DNA of 64,000 nucleotides. It comes from Metopolophium dirhodum. Taxonomy: Eukaryota; Arthropoda; Insecta; Hemiptera; Aphididae. Each line of letters begins with the position of its first letter. Within the stretch, counting starts at the first letter, position 1. The notes beneath the pieces were generated by a model. It saw only the letters and a list, made by a program, of their open reading frames with translations, was not told where the DNA came from and searched no databases. Positions 54,640-64,000 of the stretch are shown piece after piece. Location: contig NC_083567.1 in the NCBI RefSeq assembly GCF_019925205.1, positions 4,340,001 through 4,404,000 of the forward strand, read 5' to 3'. The translations under genes were made by a program, and so were the position numbers.

Positions 54640-57600
54640 GAATAGTTATTATTACGTACGTTTCCCCAGCCCCTCACATATCAATTTTCGTGAATTTTCT
54701 TTTGCCAATATTTAGTATGTTATTTGTTTGGATTTGTTTGACATCAGGTACCCCGGAAAATTTAATTTTCCTATGGGGGCCCGAAAAAACGTTTTCCCAG
54801 CCCCCCCTTAGAAGTAAATAATGGACTTTCCATGATTTTTCTTTTGCCAATATTTAGTACGTTATTTATTTGAATTTGTTTGATCCGAATTAGACTTTGT
54901 TCGACATCGGGTACCCCCGAAAATTCAATTTCCCTGTAGGGCTTATAATTTGTTTGAATTGTATGCTGAATAAATTCAAATTCAATGAAATTTTATCTTT
55001 CAGGGCAGGAGTCACTCAAGATTGGATTTACATATAGTACTTAGTGCGTAATTAATTTTTGTAAAACATTTTTTTTTATTATTCAATACATATTATTTTT
55101 ATTAAACCAGAATTTTTAACAAAATTAGAATATTTTTTTAACAATTGTAATAAAATTAGAATTTTTTTTAAAATATGATTTTTTATCACATATTAGATTC
55201 TGAGCGAAGCGATGAATGTATTGATTCTACAATGATGTGTGTTTTTTTTTTTATTTTTTTTTATTTTTTTTTTTATTTTTGTGTCTGTCATCACCTTTTA
55301 GGACAGTAAAAGTGCTTGGATTTTCTTCAATAGTAACTTTTCTGATAGGAAAGTGAATCTAGTTGGTACTTTGGGGGGTCAAAATTAAAAATTTCCCAGT
55401 AGTTTTCACAAGCGACGTGAAAAACAAAAGAAAAATTAAGGAAAAACGGGAATTTTTACGCAAAATCTGTTTTCGAGAAAATCGATTTTGGTTTTTGGTG
55501 TAACTATAAAACAAATCACCGTAGGGACATGAAATTTCGACTGAATGTTTATATTAGCATTTTCTATACACCATAAAATTTACAAAATATTTTGACTCTT
55601 TTTGAGCTGTTTACGGCCATTGTCAGTTTTCAATTTTTTTAGTTTTTTTTTTCTATAAATATCAATAAAATTTTATCTGTTGAGTAAAAAAGCTTGAAAA
55701 TTTAATAGAAGGCTCCTAGGTTATTGTTTCAAAGGAAAATGAAAAAAATTAAAAATCCTTAGTCATAGTTTTTAATTATAAGCATTTAAAGTTCAAATTT
55801 TGACAAAATACGGAAAAATCACGAAAAATAGCAAATTATTTTGAGTTGAGAATTCATAAAAATTTTTCTTTTTAAATCTAAGATTTGAAAATGTAATATA
55901 AGATTACTCATAAGTTTGTCTACCTTTATCAAAAAAAAAATGTCTAGAAGAAACTTAAATTAAATTTTTATGAGCGTCTGAAATTTATATTTTTACAACA
56001 TTTGATATTTACTCGATTTCTCATGTAACAATTTTCTTATTTTATTGTAATTAAAAAACGAATGACTGTAGATACTTGAAAATTTCACTGAATGTTCATA
56101 TTAGCATTTTCTATACACCATAAAATGTTGAAAATATTTTGACTCTTTTTGAGCTGTTTACGGACATTGTCAGTTTTCAATTTTTTTTAGTTTTTTTTTC
56201 TATAAATATCAATAAATTTTTATTTGTTGGGTAAAAAAGCGTGAAAATTTAATATAAGGCTCCTGATATATCGTTCTAATAGCAGTTGAAAAATATTAAA
56301 AATACATAGGCATAATTTTTTTTTTATAAGCATTTAAAGTTCAAATTTTGACAACATTTATCAAATTTATAATTTATTAATTATTTTGTGGTTAAAAATG
56401 TATAAAATGTTTAACTTTTATGGCTAAAGATTGAAAATTTAAAACAAGGCTCCACGTAAATAGGTTATATATAAATTACTTTATTCACAATAATATCATC
56501 AAATATACTTGGTAAAATCATAGGCTGACTAGCTGACCGTTTTCGCTCAGAATCGTTTTTCTTACACAATGATATTATATCATTGAATTCAAATTTAACA
56601 CCATCCATTACAGTGACCCACTTGTAACCTACTGTACAGCAGAGCGACATCCACTTATCCACCTTTTTTTTTATTAAAGTTTTTTTTATCAAATATAGAT
56701 TTTAAATGATGGATTTTTTACAAATAAATTTCTTATATTAAGGTTCTATTCAAATTTTTTTTTTAATAAATAGAGGTTATTTTTCAAAAATTGATTTTTT
56801 TTTTATCAAATAACAATCAAATTAATGTTTGATAAAAAATCTCTTGAATAAAAAAAAATCTAAATGGAATAACTGGACAAAATAAATATATTACACACTC
56901 CTACGTTATGGTATTTTTAATTATAGTATATTTAAAAAAATTGTGTTTATTGTTATTTATAAGCCACTTATAGGTTACATGGATAGGTTATAAGGATATA
57001 ATTTCTTATATTAAGATTTTTTATTCCATTTAGAATTTTTTTATCAAATATTGATTGTTTATAAAATGAAGATTTATTATCAATTCTTTTTATTACATAA
57101 TATATATTATCTTATAATATATGCATTTTTTTTTAAAAAAATGTGTTTGATATAAAAAATCAACATATTTTATAAAAAAATTTAAATTTAATGATAATTG
57201 TTAAAAATATTCCAATTTAGTTAAAAATTCAGGTTTTATAAAAATATAATGTATTGAATAATAAAAAAAAAATGTATCATGCTGACAAACTAATTACGTA
57301 CTAAGTACTATATGTAAATCCAATTCTGAGTGACTACTGCCCTGAAAGGTAAAATGTCATTGAATTTTATATTATTATTTTAATATTATAATATATTTAA
57401 CATACAATTCAAACAAATTATTATCCCCACAGCGAAATTGAATTTTCGGGGGTACCCGATGTCGAACAAATTCTAATTTGGGTCAAACAAATTCAAATAA
57501 AAAACGTACTAAATATTGGCAAAAGAAAAATCATGGAAAGTCTATTATTTACTTATAAGGAAGGCTGGGAAACCTAACCTCTGCCCCACACGGGGAAATT

Positions 57601-57745
57601 GAATTTTCCGGGGTACCTGATGTCAAACAAATTCTGATTAGGGTCAAACAAATTCAAACAAATAAAGTACTAAATATTGGCAAAAGAAAATTCACAAAAA
57701 TTGATATGTGTGGGGCTGGGGAAACGTACGTGTTATTATTTATTA
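54640..57745. mobile_element. 3.1-kb fold-back element with arms of about 530 bp
   Basis: The left arm starts ACGTACGTTTCCCCAGCCCC (54653). The right arm ends GGGGCTGGGGAAACGTACGT (57712-57731). The arms match over several hundred bases: TTTTGCCAATATTTAGTA, GGTACCCCCGAAAATTCAAT, GGATTTACATATAGTACTTAGT and TATTATTCAATACAT in the left arm all recur inverted at the right. Each arm contains a direct duplication of about 150-200 bp (TTTTCTTTTGCCAATATTTAGTA twice). The centre (55193-56672) is a copy of the 1.4-kb repeat family. No coding sequence is visible. Confidence 0.8.
55193..56672 (-). repeat. 1.4-kb repeat family, copy 3, inside the fold-back element
   Basis: Minus-strand orientation: it starts at about 56672 with GGTGGATAAGTGGATGTCGC and ends at about 55193 with GCTTCGCTCAGAATCTAA. 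The two internal units are visible as GAGCTGTTTACGG(C/A)CATTGTCAG at about 55600 and 56150. The copy is nearly full length and close to copy 1. Confidence 0.78.
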
Positions 57746-57753
57746 TACATTAC

Positions 57754-57822
57754 GCAATTAACTATAGGTAGCGCAGCTGAAAAGGATGCCCAAAATACGA
57801 CTAAAGATAATAATATAGACAT
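57754..57822 (-). CDS. Candidate first exon encoding a signal peptide
   Basis: On the minus strand, ATG at 57822 opens a frame MSILLSLVVFWASFSAALPI then VNC, with a typical signal-peptide core and an S-x-A cleavage site near residue 16. It meets a weak donor-like GTAATG at 57753. The fold-back element begins within about 10-20 bp. If it belongs to the gene with the terminal exon at 54378-54490, the element would fill an intron, but the exon phases do not fit directly. It may be chance. Confidence 0.3.
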
Positions 57823-58269
57823 AAAATAACCTTACAAGCGTTGGTCAAATGCGTTTCCTGGAACCCGTACGCACGTACGTCCAAGAATTAGGATAACGCA
57901 CTTATCATTAGAGGAAGGGTAAGCCCAATATAGGAGAAATACAGATATAACATATTTAGACTTGTTTTGTCATATCCAGTGCAAGCACCTTCACACCAGT
58001 GTGTGATTACTTATTTTAGTTAATCATTTTGACTTAGAATATTTCTGATCAATTAAATTTGAGACTTAGAAAATTCAAAATATATGAGTTATTGTATAAT
58101 TTCTAAAATACTATTCATTCGTTGATCAAGGTTGCTCTATTAAAAACACAATTTACAAATTTGACTAATTTGATAAACATTTTATAACAAGTCAACCTGT
58201 TGTTATCATTTCACTTTTCTCCTACCATTTTATAATTTCTAATTCAATCTCTGTACGCAAGATCACTAC
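57823..58269. other. Non-coding; possible upstream region of the signal-peptide exon
   Basis: No gene is seen. A compact GC-balanced patch at 57840-57930 (CGTACGCACGTACG) might be promoter sequence for the minus-strand exon at 57822, but no TATA or initiator motif is convincing. Confidence 0.35.
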
Positions 58270-59472
58270 AGATTAAACTAAAAACTACAAACACATGGCT
58301 TAAGACCAATACCGAAATTTAGTTATTAATAGCTAACATTTTTTATAAGAACTCTGAAAATTGAAAGTAAGAATTATATATTTATTAATTATTTATATTA
58401 TTTATTTTATTTCTGTGCAATATATAACTTTGTGTCACAATCACAGAATACTATTTGTAAAAATAAAAGCTTATAATATTTTTAGGCCCCCTCTACTTTG
58501 CCAAAAATTATGAAGAATCAAACATGCTTAAAGAATATATAGTTTAAAAAAAAAAACATTTAAATTGTTATATAAGTACATTCTACCTAGGTTTAACCTA
58601 TGTACCGTCGACTGACTTGGCTCACCATATTCACCTATATAAGTTCCTATTAAAACCAATATGGTCAAATTATAGTATACAACACTGCGGCGCAAGCCAA
58701 CCCATCAAATATAAAGAAAATAAAAACATTTCAAAAATAAATTCCTTTGACAATATATGACCAAAGCTCAAACAATACACTCCATAAGGACCTCTTCATC
58801 CAAACAGTACAATAAGTAGCCAAAACTCTATACATACGCTTCCACTCAATCTATTCAACCACTGCGCCGTACTCCTTTAATTTCCAATTTAACTATTTAA
58901 AACATCTCAGGTGACCCCAGAAGGCTACGAAATTTGTGTCTAGACCTTTTGAATGAATGGGGATCATTCATCACCACTATAAATATTTAAAAATTTATCA
59001 TTGCGTCCTCAATATAAACAATAATTGTAGCAGCCTTCCTACAACATATTCTTATTTTGCATTCAGTCATATTCTGTTTTACATTGATTATGTATATAGG
59101 CATAAACTATTACATAGTTACTACTAAAACAGTACCTAGGTATTTATATAATCAGTTAAAATGTTTAATATATACTTGGTGTTTGTTCTTTGATTAGACG
59201 ATCCAAATACGTTGAATAAAAACATGCTATACCTGTAACAGTAAACTACATTGAGATAGTTTCAAATTGTTTTTGGTACATCTACCATCATAGAAGTCAG
59301 TAACTTTTTACGTAAAATATTCAATAGATTCAATAAAATATTTTTATTACCTATTTATTATAAATTAAATTAATTTTGTTATTCATTAGGTGATACACAT
59401 TAATTTAATTTCCACATTTATTAGAAATCTACTGGTCTTATCTACATTTTAATTAAGGGACCTGCTCGTATT
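58270..59472 (+). repeat. Diverged repeat segments matching 14.4-15.2 kb and 10.0-10.4 kb
   Basis: 58270-58560 matches 14450-15160, and 59040-59470 matches 10010-10410. In the earlier locus the second of these lies upstream of the first, so the order is changed. 58600-59030 has no recognised feature. The Mutator-like element inserted exactly at the end of this block. Confidence 0.5.
59464..59472 (+). repeat. 9-bp target duplication of the Mutator-like element, left
   Basis: GCTCGTATT, identical to 60476-60484. Nine bases is the Mutator standard. Confidence 0.85.
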
Positions 59473-60475
59473 GGTGATATTGAATTGAGTCCATGCTACT
59501 TTTATGTGTTTGAATTGAGTCCAGGGTATTATCTTAATATCTTTGAATTGAGTCCGTATAGATAAAATGTCATAACTACTTGTTAAGCCGGTGACCTTGA
59601 ACCTTGCACATCATATTATACCGGATACGTAACGATAACGGATATTCATCAACGGTGGTATAAAGTTACTCGTTCAAAATCAATCAGTCGTGCCGAATAC
59701 TTCGTGAACACACAATTAGTTAATACTTACACAATAATTATCAAATTATAACGAGTGAAAAATGGAGTGTATGTTAAGTGAAAAACAAAAAACATTAAAA
59801 ATTATTAAAGGTTTTAAGTTTCGATTCCATAAAATGTTGCAAGGCGAGGTTCAACGGTGGACATGTTGTAAAAACTCGTGTAAGTGTTTTTTTAAATTAA
59901 CCTCTGATAATGTTATGTCAGAAATCTTCAATGAACACAGACATGATAAGTGTGACGAAAATGTACTTACTAGACAGAAAATCAGCAACGCTGTTAAAAG
60001 GAAAGCTGTGGATGATATTTCTGTCCGGCCATCGAAGATTTTACATAATGAGTTTAAAAATGGTGACATTTCAACTCTCACGACAAACGACGTTATTTTA
60101 ATCAAACAAAACATTCACCATGCTCGTTCGCTGCTTCATCCAAAATTACCTAAAAGTACCCATGAGACTCAAAATGCATTAAAATCAATGAATATTATAA
60201 CAAATAATGACGAGAACTTTATGTTTTTGAATGATTTCGAAAATTCGATAATAGGATTTTCAACAAAAAATTATTATTATGATTAAAAAATACAATCACA
60301 CTCATTTTTTGGGAGACTACTCAGCCAACCTCCACGTGGTGTCTCCTGGGTAACGCTAATAGGCTGAAGGGACTCAACTCGAACAACCTAAAAATATTGG
60401 TCGGACTCAACTCCGATAACCCAAAAGTATTTGCGGGACTCAATTCAATATTTGGGACTCAATTCAATGTTATCC
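59473..60475 (+). mobile_element. 1,003-bp Mutator-like element (MULE), internally deleted
   Basis: The left end is GGTGATATTGAATTGAGTCC. The right end on the other strand is GGATAACATTGAATTGAGTC and then C. Subterminal repeats of TTGAATTGAGTCC follow: two more at 59500-59560, and inverted forms at 60360-60465. A perfect 9-bp duplication flanks it. It carries only the N-terminal part of a MULE-type protein (59762-60286), so it is non-autonomous. Confidence 0.9.
59762..60286 (+). CDS. Truncated MULE protein with FLYWCH-type zinc finger
   Basis: The frame is 174 codons from ATG 59762. Residues about 18-62 form a FLYWCH-like zinc finger: GFKFRFHK...QRWTCC...CKCFFKL...NEHRHDKC, with the expected Trp-x-Cys, Cys and H-x-H. 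This DNA-binding module sits at the N-terminus of many insect MULE transposases. Next come conserved helical segments (NAVKRKAVDDISVRPSKILH and the ARSLLHPKLP segment). The frame stops before any DDE catalytic domain, so the product could at most bind DNA. It is unbroken, unlike most other mobile-element frames in the window. Confidence 0.75.
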   Translation: MECMLSEKQKTLKIIKGFKFRFHKMLQGEVQRWTCCKNSCKCFFKLTSDNVMSEIFNEHRHDKCDENVLTRQKISNAVKRKAVDDISVRPSKILHNEFKNGDISTLTTNDVILIKQNIHHARSLLHPKLPKSTHETQNALKSMNIITNNDENFMFLNDFENSIIGFSTKNYYYD

Positions 60476-60484
60476 GCTCGTATT
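60476..60484 (+). repeat. 9-bp target duplication of the Mutator-like element, right
   Basis: GCTCGTATT, matching 59464-59472. The host sequence resumes with AGGTTAGGCC. Confidence 0.85.
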
Positions 60485-60529
60485 AGGTTAGGCCGTTAGG
60501 GGCTCCATTTAGGCAATATACAATTAGTT

Positions 60530-61390
60530 GCGGCCACCCATGGCATTTGTGTTAGTCGTCAATGATGATAAGTGTGAGTGTGATTACGCGAGTACCAGTC
60601 TATCTCCTGCACATGTCAACGGAACCATTAACCAAAAATTGTGATTTTTTTGCTCAACACACGCTTTAGGGAAAACTATCACGCATCGTAGAGTGGTCTG
60701 ATTTGATGATTCTTTTTTCGTTCGAAAGAGTATAATTTTCTACAGGACGCATTGGATTTCCAATTTTTAATTTTGTTGCTCAAAACAATCATTGGAAAAA
60801 TGGAAAAATAACAAAAGCTTGTGAAAATTGATCATATCCAAAATCATATTATATAGTTTAGAAATAGGATTATGAAAATCCAAGTCCAATGCAATGTAAG
60901 AAGTGTTTGTCTTTCAAAAAAAAAAAAGTTATCGAAATCGAATCACTCTACGAGGCATGAGAGTTTTTCCAATAAGGCGAGTTTTTGAGCAAAAAAACAG
61001 GGAATGTGCAGGCTCCTTAAAAATATATTTTAAAAAGCTGGACAAGGGAGTACCGCTCTGCTGTACCGCCTGTAGGGTATTTATCGAGTATTTCATTGCA
61101 ATGGATGTATAGAAAACGTGGCAACACAAAGAGCATTTTTGTTGACTCAATAAAATAATAATGGTTGTGCAACGTAGTATGATATATTATAGATTATCGT
61201 ATTTTGTCACCAAGGCACATCACTACAACATGTTTACACGCCGCTCGTAATGTTATTGTTATACACAGTTCTTGCCTAGTAGTATAAGGTCTATAGTTAA
61301 ATAATATGAACTCAATGATAAGTCATAGTATACGAAAAACAATTTTGATTGGAGATGGTGTGTCAGCCTGGCAGCCTAGCATATTTGAGT
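60530..61390 (+). repeat. Diverged repeat segments matching 15.56-15.93 kb and the 1.4-kb family start
   Basis: 60530-61020 matches 15560-15930. 61290-61390 resembles the start of the 1.4-kb family (CAATGATAA...TATACGAAAAAC, GTGTCAGCCTGGCAGCCTA). Short open frames here are incidental. Confidence 0.5.
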
Positions 61391-61529
61391 AAAATTATTT
61401 GAATTTGATTATTTAATGTTATTATATACAATTAATATATTATTATATATATCATATTATATGCAGTTTTTTTTATAATATAAACATTATTGTTTTACCA
61501 GCCAATAAGGCGTTATTGTACTTAAATCT

Positions 61530-62160
61530 ATAATTCTTTACACGAATCAAAATATTGAATCGTTGATTCGTTTTTAGTTTTTATTTTATTTTATAGTTGA
61601 GGATATGATTTTTCAATAATGTGAAATGCTTAAATTAATCGTAGGTACTCTAAAGATTATATAAAGCATGTTTAAATCAATGTGAAAAAGTCAAGTGAAT
61701 GGTTATAATTATAAATGAATTATACATATAATTAAATTGAATATATTATACGTACTAAAAACTATTTCTTCTAAAAAAAAAAAAAAATAATACATTTTTA
61801 TTGATGTGTCATTATTTTAAATGGACCTACCTTAAAATCTTATAGATATAGAATAATTAAAAATAAAAAGAGCCAACGCTTTTAAAATGTTAAATATAAA
61901 AATTTGAAATTGATCTAAATATTGAAAAATAATACATTTTAAATTCTAGGTTTATTTGTATAGTTTATGGTTTATGAACCCAGAGTTGATAATATGTTAT
62001 AGAAGGTGATTAGGCAATAATAGTTATACACTTATACAAGGGACAAATCCTAACATCACAATGAACGGATTCGCAACTATAATTATGGTATTTGGTGAGC
62101 AAGTAAAAATTTGATGATGGTTACAAAAGATATAAGACACAAATCAGATAAATTGAATTG
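61530..62160 (+). repeat. Diverged repeat matching 13.33-14.03 kb
   Basis: Colinear with 13330-14030 through TTCTTTACAC, AAATTAATC(G/A)TAGGTA, TATTGATGTG, AACGCTTTTAAAAT, ACTTATACAAG and ACACAAATC. It is non-coding. Confidence 0.5.
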
Positions 62161-63479
62161 CAAAATTAAATGCATTTAATACAAATACATATATAATGCA
62201 ATTATTAATACAAACAAAAAAATAATTATATATCTTGTATCATAATATACGCCTTATGGTTTACAACCAAAGAAATATATACGGATGACCTTCTACAAAC
62301 TATTTCATTACGTAGAATTTTACGACGATCTATTGAACGTTTGCGTGATTTCAATTTATGTTGATGATATAATTGTATAATTTAAGAGCGTTGAACATTT
62401 AATATAATCTCGTTATTCATAAATTATTAGTACAACAGCAATTAAAAAAAATATAAAATACATAGTTTAGTAGTTTATAATATCAATTTGAGTATTTATT
62501 TTATAGTACTTAATGGAAAACGACAATATAAAATATATTTGGTGGAAACAAAAATCGATTAATGAGAATTCATTAATTTACCAATAAAATATCAAATATC
62601 TTAAAATATGTAAAATACATTCAAATAAAATTAATGTTATTTTTCCGGTATATTTTTGTTTGTTAAATGTTGAACATTTTGTAGGGTATTTCCTAATAAA
62701 GTTTTTAAAGTTAGTTATGAAAAGAAAACTTCTATGAACTGAAAAATAATTTTCAAATTTTCAGGTTTTTGATGAATTATGTAAAAATTTGAATTTTAAA
62801 TGTATATAGAAAACGCTTGCCACGTCGGATATCAAGATGTAAACTTTCTTGATTTCTAATTTTTAGAAATGTATTAACTGCATGTAATATATAGGTATGT
62901 ATTTTATTACAATATGATTTAACCAAAATTGTACTTTAAGGAAATTAATAATTGCAAATTAATTTATTCAGAAGATATTAGATTATGGTAGGTTGAATAT
63001 AACTGGTTTGAATTTAAGAGGTACTAAAATAATTTTGCTTGTTTTATTTATTAAATTAGTTAAAATTACCTATTTATTAAACTTGATGATGAATAGTGTA
63101 CCTAATATGAATATTTTTAAAACTATTGGCGATAGAAAGAAAAATATGTAGGAGCGCTCTCGTAGGTCTCAATAAGGGGGTGAACCATAGATTAACCGAT
63201 GGGACTCAAGCAAGACGCATCTATATATTTTTGATAAGAAAAGACAATGTTTATAAAATAAAAACAACAATATTTTGAAAATTCCTTATCAGTCATCCCT
63301 CCCATTTGCAGTTGAAAAATGTTAAAACGTCTTGTACACTATAGTGTAAACACCAAGTTTTTAATATGAACAAAGCTATTACTTCTTAGACATTACCATT
63401 TAAGATATTATAATATAATTTATCTTAAATCGTATGTTAAATATCTTCTGGGAAAATAACGTCAAAAATCTAGCCACCT
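62161..63479. other. AT-rich non-coding DNA
   Basis: No gene is seen in 1.3 kb. Nothing beyond simple AT-rich composition and short A/T runs was noted. Confidence 0.5.
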
Positions 63480-63530
63480 ACCGGGATTCGAATCCCAGTC
63501 TCTCGCTTGCCGTTTCCTCAATTTTAGTTC
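63476..63530. repeat. tRNA-like T-arm (B-box) sequence at the broken end of the Jockey copy
   Basis: CCGGGATTCGAATCCCAG at 63480-63497 is a perfect T-arm-like palindrome fitting a pol III B box. No A box or rest of a tRNA is found on either strand. It probably belongs to a SINE fragment or a tRNA-targeted junction where the Jockey copy was truncated. Confidence 0.35.
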
Positions 63531-64000
63531 AATTTGTAGTTTTTTCTGGCGAACATGATGTTTCCAATTTAATAGTGAATCGATGTGCATTCCTAGGTAT
63601 TTTTCAGAATCGTTCTGTGGGATGATCTGCTGATCCAACCATACTGGGTAGTATACACTTTTACACAAAGTATAATTTACGTGTACCGATTTGTCGCTGT
63701 TAATTTTTATTTTTCAACGCTTGGTCCAATTGGAGACATTGTTAAGTGTTCGTTGAAGTTGATCAGTCGCAGTTTGCTGGTCTTCATCAGTTGCCAGTAT
63801 TGCTGTATCATCGGCAAACATAGCTGTCATTGAGTAGTTGGCAGTTGGAATGTCAGCTGTGTAAAGTAAATACAAAAGAGGTCCAAGGACATTGCCTTGT
63901 GGTTCTCCAGTTGATATGTTTTTCCATTCAGTTATTGCTTCATCGTGTATCACTCTGAACTGACGTTCAGTCAGATAGGATTCAATGAGTGCGCACCAAG
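63500..64000 (-). pseudogene. Jockey-clade ORF2 fragment, continues beyond the window
   Basis: Reading leftward from the window end the minus strand encodes WCALIESYLTERQFRVIHDE, then PQGNVLGPLLYLLYTADIP, then the catalytic MFADDTAILA, then WTKR (63714-63953). After a shift it encodes KYLGMHIDSLLNWKHHVRQK (to about 63500). It matches the 10.9-13.2-kb element segment by segment (WCGLHESYLTDRQFRV; LNWKHHVRQK), so both belong to one family. GEPQGN replaces the usual G-x-PQGS. Similarity ends near 63520, where a tRNA-like T-arm sequence begins. Confidence 0.8.

Noticed and set aside
56465..56692. 75-codon minus-strand open frame
   Set aside because: It is the start of the 1.4-kb repeat family. 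The same frame is interrupted in the other copies.
1630..60495. Scattered GGTTAGGTTAGG motifs as true telomeric arrays
   Set aside because: Each site has only one to three units and lies in ordinary AT-rich DNA or at retrotransposon borders. There is no long (TTAGG)n tract.
63476..63530. A tRNA gene on either strand
   Set aside because: Only a T-arm-like palindrome is present. No acceptor, D or anticodon arm can be found within range.
1..64000. CRISPR arrays, bacterial operons, ribosome binding sites, rRNA genes
   Set aside because: No regularly spaced repeats, no prokaryotic gene organisation and no rRNA-like sequence. The window is eukaryotic.

Overview
The window looks like 64 kb of AT-rich eukaryotic, arthropod-type nuclear DNA. 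It has no operons, contains long non-coding stretches, is dominated by transposable elements, and has many short GGTTAGG motifs (the insect telomere unit is TTAGG). The mix of R1-clade and Jockey-clade non-LTR retrotransposons, an env-bearing Ty3/gypsy element, a Mutator-like element with a FLYWCH finger, a Tc1/mariner-type transposase and abundant fold-back MITEs fits a sap-feeding hemipteran, most likely an aphid. That assignment is inference. No complete conserved host gene is visible.

Layout. 1-4.0 kb: AT-rich DNA with a hAT 5' fragment (1640-2159) and a 210-bp MITE (2336-2545). 4.0-9.5 kb: a nearly full-length R1-clade element with two ORFs, one frameshift and a poly(A) tail. 10.9-13.2 kb: a decayed Jockey-type element. 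13.3-20 kb: dispersed repeats, a fold-back element, a decayed non-LTR tail on the minus strand and a tRNA-derived SINE with an 11-bp target duplication. 21.9-26.7 kb: a 1.4-kb non-coding repeat, two fold-back elements and a terminal-inverted-repeat (TIR) transposon whose broken transposase has DD82E spacing. The MITE at 2336-2545 is its short relative. 29.4-32.6 kb: a TTAA-flanked TIR element carrying a 5'-truncated R1-type element. 33.4-38 kb: a cluster of three hairpins, a 235-bp MITE and an A-B-B'-C higher-order tandem repeat. 39-42 kb: a 1.5-kb fold-back element and another copy of the 1.4-kb repeat.

42.9-50.1 kb: an errantivirus-like LTR element (gag, protease, deleted RT/RNase H, integrase, env in pieces) with a full 3' LTR and only the end of the 5' LTR, nested inside an older element ending CAG(T/C)GGC. 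50.6-53.3 kb: the 5' half of another R1 element, split by a hAT element with a perfect 8-bp target duplication. 53.4-57.8 kb: tandemly duplicated short terminal exons on the minus strand, interrupted by a 3.1-kb fold-back element that itself holds the third copy of the 1.4-kb repeat. 58-62 kb: segments homologous to 9.5-16 kb in a different order, with a 1.0-kb Mutator-like element that has a perfect 9-bp target duplication. The window ends in a minus-strand Jockey copy related to the one at 10.9-13.2 kb.

The only hints of host genes are short minus-strand signal-peptide or terminal exons at 42.5, 53.5-54.5 and 57.8 kb. They resemble pieces of small secreted-protein genes, but this is tentative.
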